From the NCBI RefSeq assembly GCF_030160655.1, contig NZ_BSOT01000002.1:1-64000 (forward strand): a stretch of DNA of 64,000 nucleotides. The letters run 5' to 3'. This DNA comes from Agaribacter marinus (GTDB lineage Bacteria; Pseudomonadota; Gammaproteobacteria; Enterobacterales; Alteromonadaceae). The notes beneath the pieces were generated by a model. It was not told the origin of the DNA. It saw only the letters and a list, made by a program, of their open reading frames with translations, and ran no database searches. Position numbers and translations under genes: made by a program. Of this stretch, positions 55,727-63,530 are shown piece by piece; the stretch's first letter is position 1, and each line of letters starts with the position of its first letter.

Positions 55727-56787
55727 GTCCTCGCTGGCGCAATAAAAGTCCCTTTTGTACGTTCAGCCCAACTCCAATATGCGCCAGGGGCAATCGGGTC
55801 GCCTTCTAATGGCAGTAAAATGATGTTCGTTCGTACACCCGCTAGCGGGTTAGTGCGTAAGGTATGCGCAAAGGTTTCCATTCTACAGTCGCCCGTAATG
55901 GTCGTTTGTAAACCCTCTATTGGTTTACATTTGCGTGTTTGAGGAAATCCACTAGTAGACCCTACTAAGGTTGGTAGACCGTCGGTGACAATATACAAAT
56001 CTGTCATATGCGGAAAATCGCGAGCAATCGTTTTTAGCGCATTCTCTAAATTTGTGCCTTTTGTCGGCGTTAAACGATTAATATCGCCCAGCACTGCCTG
56101 TAAATCATCAGTATCATTTGCTTTATTTGCGGCTTGCTTGCCTAAGCTACTGGCTTCATTGTTAAACGTCACGACTGAAAAATGCGAACTTTCTGGCAAT
56201 CTAGCCAACACCCAACGAGCAATTCTCAACGTACGCTGCCACTTCTTTCCTTGTCGCTTTTCGCTATCGGTACCCACCTTACGACGAATAATGTCTATCA
56301 AGGCTTCTTCAGTCATCGACGCGCTGGTGTCTAATAAGATACCAATCCGCTTACCTTCTACCTTTAAACCAAGTAAGTAACTTTCTTCTTTGGTCTGCGG
56401 TGTTTTTAATAGATCATCCGCTGTTTGTGGAGCAATCGCAGCTATTGCATTATCTAAATCAGCGACGACTGCGATCTGGTCTTTTAATGCAGAAGACGTT
56501 TCCTGTTGCTGAATTTTGAGTTGCTCTATCCGTTGTTTGATCGCCTCAAGTGTCGCAGACTTTGCAGCGGTCTCTTGCTCCTCTTCAGATAGGCTTTGAG
56601 CAAGTTCAGACGATTCATCTTGCAAGGCTGCTAGTTCTTGTTGAAGTCGTTCTAATTCTTCTACTGGCACATTGGTATTGCTGTTAAATTTAACCAATAT
56701 TAGAATAAGAATAACCGCGCCCAAACCACACGCCATCACATCTAGAAAGGCGAGGTTGAATCCTTCTTCTTTACGACGCTTAAACAT
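55717..56787 (-). CDS. VWA-domain protein with ExbD/MotB-like N-terminal helix (first VWA)
   Basis: A 356-residue paralogue-like partner of the next gene, which starts 10 bases before this one ends. MFKRRKEEGF is followed by a helix with NLAFLDVMACGLGAVILILI (Asp16), again the F-L-D-V pattern. A long Glu/Gln-rich coiled coil (about 41-115) leads to a VWA domain with MIDAS DTSASM (153-158), TKGTNLENAL and DLYIVTDGLPT. Its C-terminal part has two cysteines (RKCKP, GDCRM) that may form a disulfide. Two different VWA proteins beside one channel gene suggest a heterodimeric stator partner. Confidence 0.85.
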   Translation of the reverse strand: MFKRRKEEGFNLAFLDVMACGLGAVILILILVKFNSNTNVPVEELERLQQELAALQDESSELAQSLSEEEQETAAKSATLEAIKQRIEQLKIQQQETSSALKDQIAVVADLDNAIAAIAPQTADDLLKTPQTKEESYLLGLKVEGKRIGILLDTSASMTEEALIDIIRRKVGTDSEKRQGKKWQRTLRIARWVLARLPESSHFSVVTFNNEASSLGKQAANKANDTDDLQAVLGDINRLTPTKGTNLENALKTIARDFPHMTDLYIVTDGLPTLVGSTSGFPQTRKCKPIEGLQTTITGDCRMETFAHTLRTNPLAGVRTNIILLPLEGDPIAPGAYWSWAERTKGTFIAPARTWP

Positions 56788-56840
56788 GATGAGTGAGCTT
56801 CACAGTGAGTTTTTACGCATTACGAATAAAATAAACACAG

Positions 56841-57608
56841 TTACTGGTGAAGGTGCGTTAGCAAATGTTTTTCACAATTCTTGCGCGTATTAATCACCAT
56901 TTCGTCTTGCCGATTGTTTAACACGTACAGTATGTACATCAACAAAATTGAAATCATTAGCGACACAAGGGTTGAATTAAAGGCAACACCGAGTTTATCT
57001 ACCATACCGGAAATATCGCCTGCCACAGCTTCTTCTGCTTTCGCCAACGCCGAACCTATGCCTCTCACTGTGCCAATAAAACCAATACTAGGTATTGCCC
57101 AAATAAAATAACGAATCATGCTATTACCTGATTCGAGCTGGGCGGCAAGCGTATCTACACTATCGCTGATGGCGTCAGCAGCATGCTGCACATTTTGAGT
57201 ATTCTTAAACCGTTGTAAGCAATTTATCCACGTTTGCATAGACGAATTTTCAGAATAAGTACTTGATTCAAGAGACCCTAAAGCAGCACCTACATTAAGT
57301 CGTTCAGATTTATCATAGTCAGACAAATAGTCCATTGTGAATAAAGGCTCTTCTCTAAATACAATGCGCTGATATTTATAGATAATCAAGAATGCACAGA
57401 ATAACCCAATACTCACGCAAGCTTGTTGTTCAAAATCTTTAAATATGACCCATAAATTTGTCGTAGCGCCACTTCCCTCTGCCAAAATTGCGGCTGCAGC
57501 TCCGGGTCGCACAACGCCCTGATAAAACAGGTGTACGATTGCGATAATGCCAATAAATACAATCAAAGATACTATTGGCGAGGGGTTCATATTCGCGTCA
57601 TTTTTCAT
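56841..57608 (-). CDS. MotA/TolQ/ExbB-family proton channel subunit
   Basis: A 255-residue inner-membrane protein with four helices (about 11-31, 63-80, 165-187 and 207-230). The TM3 block FIWAIPSIGFIGTVRGIGSAL matches the ExbB/TolQ signature (P-x-x-G-x-x-G-T-V-x-G), and TM4 contains AFNSTLVSLMISILL with the conserved Thr. In the family, five such subunits surround a dimer of ExbD-type helices and drive rotation by proton flow. I chose ATG 57608, 13 bases after the small upstream gene. Next come the two VWA genes, whose helices are the likely partners. Confidence 0.9.
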   Translation of the reverse strand: MKNDANMNPSPIVSLIVFIGIIAIVHLFYQGVVRPGAAAAILAEGSGATTNLWVIFKDFEQQACVSIGLFCAFLIIYKYQRIVFREEPLFTMDYLSDYDKSERLNVGAALGSLESSTYSENSSMQTWINCLQRFKNTQNVQHAADAISDSVDTLAAQLESGNSMIRYFIWAIPSIGFIGTVRGIGSALAKAEEAVAGDISGMVDKLGVAFNSTLVSLMISILLMYILYVLNNRQDEMVINTRKNCEKHLLTHLHQ

Positions 57609-57621
57609 TATGTTTGCTCGC

Positions 57622-57759
57622 TTAAATATCACTGGGTAAAGTAGCGGGTGAATCAAGGCTAATTTGTACGGCTATTGCAACCGCAGAAATGCCAAAAAAT
57701 ATGCCCAAGCATACCAATGCTACAAAAGCCTTACGTTTAACACCTTGAGTTATTTGCAT
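57622..57759 (-). CDS. 45-residue single-helix membrane protein
   Basis: A 45-residue protein, MQITQGVKRKA followed by one strongly hydrophobic helix (FVALVCLGIFFGISAVAIAV) and a short polar tail ending LPSDI. The ribosome site aaggaacgat is the best in the cluster. It lies 24 bases after the PEGA/FGE-like gene and 13 bases before the ExbB-like gene, so it belongs to the operon. Basic residues before the helix predict the N-terminus inside. It may be an accessory subunit or regulator of the channel, like CydX-type small proteins. I recognise no family. Confidence 0.75.
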   Translation of the reverse strand: MQITQGVKRKAFVALVCLGIFFGISAVAIAVQISLDSPATLPSDI

Positions 57760-57783
57760 ATCGTTCCTTAACGCTAATTTATA

Positions 57784-59802
57784 CTATTCGTACCGAGCAA
57801 TCCTAAAACCAATCGTTGGACTACCATTGCCAGCGGGTTCTCGGTAAGCTGCTCTTAGGTCACGTAATCTGCCGGTCTTATAATTGCCGCCTTTGGTCAC
57901 ATGCAAATCACCAGTATTTGAACCGAGATAATCGGTATGACTAACAGCCAAGTCTGGCAGCGTATTAGTATATTTGTCGTGCACCCACTCACTTACATTA
58001 CCCGCCATATCAAATAAACCCAGACGGTCAGCTTTGTAACTCCCCACATCAGCGAGACCTTTGTGTTGATCTTCGTAATCAGCCAAATAGATGGGTTGCG
58101 TACCTTGCATCCTTTTGTCTGCAAAATTACCAGCTTTAGTCGGTATGCGATCTGCGTTACCCCATACATACGTTGTTTCAGCAGCGCGACTAGCCTTTTT
58201 AGCTAACCATTCCCATTCTGCTTCTGTCGGCAAGCGATACCCTCTTGCATCCTTATTCACCGTCATCAATTGATTCCCACGAAACTGATAAAACGACGGT
58301 AAGCCTTCCTTTTCGCTCAACCAATTGGCATATTTGGCGGCGTCTATCCACGTCACGTTAGTCATAGGTTTGTTTGAATTTTGCGTTTGCTTTGAAAACA
58401 CCGCAAATTGCTTCTCGCTTATTTCATGTCGTGAAACCCAAAATGGCCGAGCTAAATTTACCTTTATTGGGTGCTCATTCCGTCGCCTGCCAGGTTGATT
58501 AGGCGCAGAACCCATCGTAAATTGATCGCCTATAAACATCTGCATATTGATACCCAGTTGCTGAATAAATAGCGGCTTACCTTCGGTTCTTCGGGCATCA
58601 AATTCTGTCGGTAATGTAATATCAAGGTTGTTAAGTTGCTCAGGTTTTATATTCACAGATTGCGTAATCGTTCTATATCCAGGCTTTTCTATACGAATAC
58701 TATGTGTAATAGCTGACAGTGGTAGCGAAATAGGGCTTAGTCCAACCGATTTATTGTCAATAAACACTTGAGCAATAGGCTTGGTCTTTATTGCTAAAAG
58801 ACCGTTGGCGGGTTTTAAATTAATATCAACGTTTCTGTTTTCACCCGGCGCCACACTTATCGTGTCAGCATAGTCATAAAACCCCGGTTTTGAATAGACA
58901 ATGTTTATTGATTCATTGGCGTCAACAGGGTGTATTCCTTGCGTTTTTTCCAATTGATCGATGAGTAAAGTGCCACCATTGGGCGTAGCATTTACAGTAA
59001 CACTACCTTGCAATGGCACTAACAAATAGTGACGTGATTGCAAAGGCCTTTGCCATGTTACGTCGATGACATCGTTGATAAGCTGATAACCATCTGCACT
59101 AACCTGCAAGGTATACTGGCCTCCCTTCACCCGCTGCTTAAACGGCTGCGCTTTAGTGGCATTTGGCACTTTTTGCTGGTCAATTGAGATGATTGCACTT
59201 TTAACGCTACTAGATACGGTTAACTCACCCGAGACTGGCACTAGTTCGGGTGCTATGACTAAATTTTCAGCACGCGATAGAGATAAATTTTGTTCCCAAG
59301 GCAAGTAAAACGGATGCTCTACACGCAGCGTATAATCACCATGGGGAAGTTGGTGCTCAATAGTATTACCCACATGAACCAATTGGTTGTCTATGTACCA
59401 ACTGGCTTCATTCTCAAGGTGACTGGTTTTATTTTTAAGCACGCCGGCACTCATATCGGCAACAATTTGTGCAGGACTTGGCGGTAACGTTATTTCGATA
59501 TTAGGCGGTGATTCATCAGTGATAACAAGTGTTACAGGTTCAAACGTTGGCGCAGAGATACGCAATGTTGCATTTGAACCAAAGACATATAGGCTATTGT
59601 CACGGCGCCATGTGTTTCCTGATACAGATTGCGTGTTGTAGTCATTTGCCACTTCCTCTGGCAATACGATTAGGGTAAACCCTTTAACAAAAAACAACCA
59701 AACAAAGAAGCTCAACAATAGCGCCGTAGTAGAAACGCCAACAACAATGTAACTAAAAGCGCCTTTACGCTGTGCTTGTTTAATTCGGCTATCTAGTTCC
59801 AT
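57784..59802 (-). CDS. membrane-anchored PEGA-repeat protein with FGE-like (SUMF1-type) domain lacking cysteine
   Basis: A 672-residue protein: one N-terminal helix (SYIVVGVSTTALLLSFFVWLF), then a periplasmic beta-rich part with three PEGA-type repeats (around 175-250, 262-330 and 335-395; for example GLLAIKTKPIAQVFIDNKSVG) and a C-terminal FGE/SUMF1-type domain (about 425-672; YRLPTEAEWEWLAKKA, FDMAGNVSEWVHDKY, TKGGNYKTGRLRDLR). No cysteine occurs anywhere, so it cannot be a formylglycine-generating enzyme; the fold probably binds a ligand or partner. I chose ATG 59802 (ggagag upstream), not the TTG farther out. Confidence 0.88.
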   Translation of the reverse strand: MELDSRIKQAQRKGAFSYIVVGVSTTALLLSFFVWLFFVKGFTLIVLPEEVANDYNTQSVSGNTWRRDNSLYVFGSNATLRISAPTFEPVTLVITDESPPNIEITLPPSPAQIVADMSAGVLKNKTSHLENEASWYIDNQLVHVGNTIEHQLPHGDYTLRVEHPFYLPWEQNLSLSRAENLVIAPELVPVSGELTVSSSVKSAIISIDQQKVPNATKAQPFKQRVKGGQYTLQVSADGYQLINDVIDVTWQRPLQSRHYLLVPLQGSVTVNATPNGGTLLIDQLEKTQGIHPVDANESINIVYSKPGFYDYADTISVAPGENRNVDINLKPANGLLAIKTKPIAQVFIDNKSVGLSPISLPLSAITHSIRIEKPGYRTITQSVNIKPEQLNNLDITLPTEFDARRTEGKPLFIQQLGINMQMFIGDQFTMGSAPNQPGRRRNEHPIKVNLARPFWVSRHEISEKQFAVFSKQTQNSNKPMTNVTWIDAAKYANWLSEKEGLPSFYQFRGNQLMTVNKDARGYRLPTEAEWEWLAKKASRAAETTYVWGNADRIPTKAGNFADKRMQGTQPIYLADYEDQHKGLADVGSYKADRLGLFDMAGNVSEWVHDKYTNTLPDLAVSHTDYLGSNTGDLHVTKGGNYKTGRLRDLRAAYREPAGNGSPTIGFRIARYE

Positions 59803-59868
59803 TTTTTGTTCGCTCTCCAAAACGTCGTTTATACACAACGTCTATTTTTTGTATCTTTGTATTGCGTA

Positions 59869-61308
59869 CTAAATTTTTTCATTGCTTAGTACTTCTACAA
59901 CATTATTTGTATTGTTTTTAATTTCTACACTTATACGTTGTGTTTTGTATCCGTCGCGGCGCGCCTCAAATGTATAGTTACCAGGTGTAAGCTTTATTGT
60001 TTTTTGTTGTACTTTACCCACATGCCCAACGCCAAGCACCAAAATATAACTTTCGCCATCGGACAGCACATCTACCTCTACCTCAGCAGTATACTTATCT
60101 AATAACGACGACAAGGTCCCTAGATCAGCAGCTAAGGCGTCAGAATATATAGAAAATGGCAATGCTTCTTTTAATCTTGATATAGCAATTGCACGAATAT
60201 TTGCATCTTCAAGCCGCGCTGGTTGATTAGTTATTGCGCTTATCCTTTTCTGTTGGCTGAGTATGTTTTCACCTTGCGCTAACGCATCAATAAATGTCTG
60301 CGCATTTGGGTGATTTATCCTGTAGCGTTTTGCCGCTTGCGTTACTTTTTCCCATTCTTGATTTTGTATCAATGCATTAATTTCCGCGGTCCGTTTTTCC
60401 AGATCTTTTTGCTGTCTATAGGCCTGAAGTTTTGCCGTGATACTTTGAATACCCGCTGCCTTCGCATCAATACTCTTCGCTTGTTCGAGTAAGGCTTGCG
60501 CCTTTGATAATTGTTGATTTTGTAATGCTGTATCTGCCTGGCTCAACAACGTCGACAAACCTTGTTTATCTAACTTATCTTGGACATTAATTAGCTTGTT
60601 TTCCGCCGCAAGCAACGAAGCATCTAAAGCCAACATATCTTTCAATATCTCTGCTTGCTTCGCATAATTATTCTCTACTTCAGCAACGTGTAAATCTTGT
60701 TGCAATCTCATTACCCTATCAAAACTAGCGAGTTTGCTGCTCAGCAACTCACTTTCTTGAGCGTCCGGCTTAATACTGTTTGCACGGCCGTATGCTAGGC
60801 GAGCTTGATTTATTTTCCCCTCATTAAAATATAACCATGCTTGTTGTAGAGCATCATCAAAAGCTTCATGCCAAGCATCTAGTAAACCCTTCGCCTCACG
60901 ATCAAATTCTTCTGCTTGGTTTACCGCTAGCAAAAATTGTGATTTTGCAAAGTGCGCTAACGCGCTATTTTTCTTAGATTCAAGGGAGAGTAGTTTGTCA
61001 CTTGCCCAATGACGAAAATCCGCCTGCGTTAGCTTTGGCAATAAATTGGCTTCAATATCTGCCATCTTTTGCATGAACTCTGCACGTTTATCTTCTGTAT
61101 CTGACGTGTCAGCATAAACTGTTTCAACTGCTTGTTCTGCAGGCACTTGAGAGAATGACGAATCTCGCGTAAACATCTGCCATGCGGCAAACGCCAGTAA
61201 CATTGACAAAATGAGGCCAGATGATATCCACACTATCTTTTTTATTCTTGCTTGAGCCACCTGCTGGCGTTCAGCAATTTTGTCATCCGTAGATGTCTGA
61301 TGTTCCAT
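59869..61308 (-). CDS. membrane-anchored helical-repeat protein with PEGA-like end
   Basis: A 479-residue protein with a cytoplasmic start, one helix (IVWISSGLILSMLLAFAAW) and a long periplasmic helical-repeat region (about 75-390) with TPR-like periodicity (ALQQAWLYFNEGKINQARLA, ALQNQQLSKAQALLEQAKSI). The C-terminal part (EVDVLSDGESYILVLGVG, LTPGNYTFEARRDGYKT) resembles a PEGA domain. Helical-repeat proteins scaffold complexes, so I infer a scaffold for the VWA/ExbB assembly. It begins five bases after the lipoprotein gene. Confidence 0.85.
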   Translation of the reverse strand: MEHQTSTDDKIAERQQVAQARIKKIVWISSGLILSMLLAFAAWQMFTRDSSFSQVPAEQAVETVYADTSDTEDKRAEFMQKMADIEANLLPKLTQADFRHWASDKLLSLESKKNSALAHFAKSQFLLAVNQAEEFDREAKGLLDAWHEAFDDALQQAWLYFNEGKINQARLAYGRANSIKPDAQESELLSSKLASFDRVMRLQQDLHVAEVENNYAKQAEILKDMLALDASLLAAENKLINVQDKLDKQGLSTLLSQADTALQNQQLSKAQALLEQAKSIDAKAAGIQSITAKLQAYRQQKDLEKRTAEINALIQNQEWEKVTQAAKRYRINHPNAQTFIDALAQGENILSQQKRISAITNQPARLEDANIRAIAISRLKEALPFSIYSDALAADLGTLSSLLDKYTAEVEVDVLSDGESYILVLGVGHVGKVQQKTIKLTPGNYTFEARRDGYKTQRISVEIKNNTNNVVEVLSNEKI

Positions 61309-61313
61309 CTTAA

Positions 61314-62615
61314 TTACAACTGTAAATCTGGCGTCGCTTCAAGTTCATAGATTTTGCGTAGATGCTGCTTCCATTGCAAGTATTGTTCAGACGCAGTGCC
61401 TTGTAGTTCTACCACTTGATCTTCAAATTTCATTTCAGTCGTGCTCACTGCAATATCAATCGCCTGCCCCTTTTCCTGGATTATCGCACTTTGCACTTTC
61501 ATTTCGGAGTTACTTTCAAATGCGTTTTGTACCGCTACCATAGACCCTATACCTGCGATAACTGCGCCAGCGCCTTTCGCACCTGACGAGGCGGTTTTAC
61601 CGCTATTGCTATCACTTGATGACTCTGACGCCAAAATTCCTGCAAGAATGGCCAAGCCGACTCCTAAACCTGCCTTAACATTGCGATCTCTAGTCGCTTC
61701 TCTACGTGCAATAATTTCAGGCAGTGTTTCGCGTTGCCAATCACTGTAAGCGTCACGTGTTTCCGCATAAAAGGTATCATATTGGTCTTGCAGTCTATCT
61801 ATAAAAAGTAACTCCTGAGCCCGCAAATCTTCAATTCTTTCCAGCATCACATCATCTTGCGCAGGCATGCCGTTGAGTTCAAACTTATAGAATCGCTGGC
61901 CAAACTTCTTCTTTATATCTGTCGAGAGGTATGAACTATAGGCCTCAGGGCTATAATATCTAGCATAACGCACTAGTGCCGTATTCTTTATTTTCTGCTT
62001 TTCTTCTTTATCTAATTTACTCAACAGTTGGAGAACAAAGTCCCGTCCCTGATCAAACATTGGTTGATAAGGATTTTTATCTTTGTTTCGTTGGTCACGA
62101 AAAAAGTTTTCAGACACTTCATGTTCAAAATCTTTGCTACCCAAAATTTCGCCCGTACTATCTACAACCGTCAGCTTCATGCCTACCTGCTCACTATCAG
62201 ACGCTAAAATTTTTCCCAGCACAAAAATATCAGCCGTAGTATTGGCATTTGGTACCACTCTTACTGAACTAAACGCTTTCGTTTTTTCTAGTGAATTTTT
62301 TGTTTCCATCGCGAAAAGCTTAGCTTCCGTGCGCCTTAACTGAGGCCAAATGCCATCATCATCCATTTCTTCATAATCAATTTCATCAGTGTTTTTGACC
62401 ATAGGAAAGCCTGGTGAAAACGTTGGAATCGCAACATCAAGAAAGACTTCAGCATTTTGGAGTTTGTTATATCTCGATTTTGTTCGTTCATTTGCCTCAG
62501 GGTTCGTCGGCCCAACAAGCAACGGTTCACCTGGATTGCGGCTTGTACTTTCACACGCACTCATTGCAAGGCAAAATATCAATAGGAAAAGTGTGTGGTA
62601 ATACGGTTTTTTCAT
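61314..62615 (-). CDS. lipoprotein of the VWA/ExbB cluster
   Basis: A 433-residue lipoprotein: signal FLLIFCLAMSAC with lipobox and CESTS, which lacks the inner-membrane retention Asp at +2, so outer-membrane sorting is expected. Residues 45-180 resemble CsgG/LPP20-type secretion-accessory folds (AEVFLDVAIPTFSPGF, ADIFVLGKILASDSEQVGMKL). The second half is helical and contains a glycine/serine-rich hydrophobic stretch (KAGLGVGLAILAGILASE, GAGAVIAGIGSMVAVQNAF) that could insert in a membrane. Function unknown. ATG 62615 chosen with aaggata upstream. Confidence 0.82.
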   Translation of the reverse strand: MKKPYYHTLFLLIFCLAMSACESTSRNPGEPLLVGPTNPEANERTKSRYNKLQNAEVFLDVAIPTFSPGFPMVKNTDEIDYEEMDDDGIWPQLRRTEAKLFAMETKNSLEKTKAFSSVRVVPNANTTADIFVLGKILASDSEQVGMKLTVVDSTGEILGSKDFEHEVSENFFRDQRNKDKNPYQPMFDQGRDFVLQLLSKLDKEEKQKIKNTALVRYARYYSPEAYSSYLSTDIKKKFGQRFYKFELNGMPAQDDVMLERIEDLRAQELLFIDRLQDQYDTFYAETRDAYSDWQRETLPEIIARREATRDRNVKAGLGVGLAILAGILASESSSDSNSGKTASSGAKGAGAVIAGIGSMVAVQNAFESNSEMKVQSAIIQEKGQAIDIAVSTTEMKFEDQVVELQGTASEQYLQWKQHLRKIYELEATPDLQL

Positions 62616-62652
62616 TCGCAAGTATCCTTTTTCTTCTAAGCGTTCGCTTTAT

Positions 62653-63225
62653 TCAGCCACACTTGTACTCTGCATATTGTTTTTCAAAGCCAGTTCGCTT
62701 GTCTGCGCTTGCCTTTTGGATCTCATCCCAAAGTAAACGACAAATAATGGCATCATTGTCTTTAGGTTTTATCAAACCTCGCGGCTGTTTAATCGTTTGT
62801 GCCTTGGTCGACGTAATTTCCGAGTCTTGAGTACTCGAGTTGTTCGCCGTTACTTCAGACGATTGACTAGCGTCAGTTTCGCTACTCGCATCTGCATCTG
62901 TCGTACCATTGCCTTCCCCACCACCTTGCACTTGACCACCTGCTGCCATGCTCTTTTGAACAGACGTCATGCAAGTAGCATAACCATCAATAGACTCATG
63001 CAAATTCATTTCCATGCGTTTTACGCGTTCAGCGCGGGTTAACAAGGTCGGATCCACTTCGTCAATTTTTACCTGTGTACATTCGTAAGCTGCAGAGTTT
63101 AAAGTATTGTCCACAGGCGCTTGCTGCGCATAAACTGACGGCATATTTAAAGTGCAACAAAGACACAAGAACAAAACTAAAACGCTGTAAACAGGTATCG
63201 TTTTTTTATCTAAAGTCACATTCAT
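62653..63225 (-). CDS. exported four-cysteine protein, first gene of the VWA/ExbB cluster
   Basis: A 190-residue exported protein. The signal peptide (VYSVLVLFLCLCCTLNMPSVYA) is followed by a helical segment with two cysteines (YECTQ, YATCM), a low-complexity Gly/Ser/Thr/Asp linker (about 95-140) and a C-terminal helix with two more (IICRLLWDEI, EYKCG). Paired disulfides are likely. No family is recognised. It opens the operon and is divergent from the ABC substrate-binding gene. The ATG at 63225 is chosen; the codon before it is a TTG. Confidence 0.78.
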   Translation of the reverse strand: MNVTLDKKTIPVYSVLVLFLCLCCTLNMPSVYAQQAPVDNTLNSAAYECTQVKIDEVDPTLLTRAERVKRMEMNLHESIDGYATCMTSVQKSMAAGGQVQGGGEGNGTTDADASSETDASQSSEVTANNSSTQDSEITSTKAQTIKQPRGLIKPKDNDAIICRLLWDEIQKASADKRTGFEKQYAEYKCG

Positions 63226-63530
63226 CAACTAATCATCACCCCACGTTAGCCCTTATCTTACTATTGTCTTACACAATACACAGAGTGCATAGTAAATAGG
63301 GTGTATAGTGCACTATCGATTAGATTGCCACTTGATACAAAGGTTCATGTTAATCGCACAGGCCTCAAATACCAATAGCACAAATGTTCGATAATTGTGA
63401 GGAATTGTAAGCAAAGTACCTTTCGGTACTCAAATATTAGTTTGCGACCCTATGCACCTTGGCTATATTCGCGCATGCATCTAATCTGAGATAGTATGCG
63501 TACATACAAAATGTGGATGAATAAGAGAAA
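63226..63530. promoter_or_regulatory. divergent promoter region of the VWA/ExbB cluster
   Basis: About 305 bases between divergent genes, with the 12-bp perfect palindrome ATAGTGCACTAT at 63305-63316, about 80 bases upstream of the cluster's first start codon. It could be a repressor or activator site for either side. No clear hexamer pair stands out. Nothing else was seen. Confidence 0.5.

Noticed and set aside
54764-56787. Bat/MoxR aerotolerance operon because of the two VWA proteins
   Set aside because: No MoxR AAA+ ATPase or DUF58 gene is present, and the VWA proteins have an ExbD-like N-terminal helix, not flanking BatA-type helices.
57784-59802. Sulfatase-modifying (formylglycine-generating) enzyme
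   Set aside because: The protein contains no cysteine and no sulfatase gene lies in the window.
54764-63225. Zorya-type phage defence (MotA-like plus partner)
   Set aside because: There is no OmpA/peptidoglycan-binding ZorB domain and no helicase or nuclease gene nearby; the partners here are VWA proteins.
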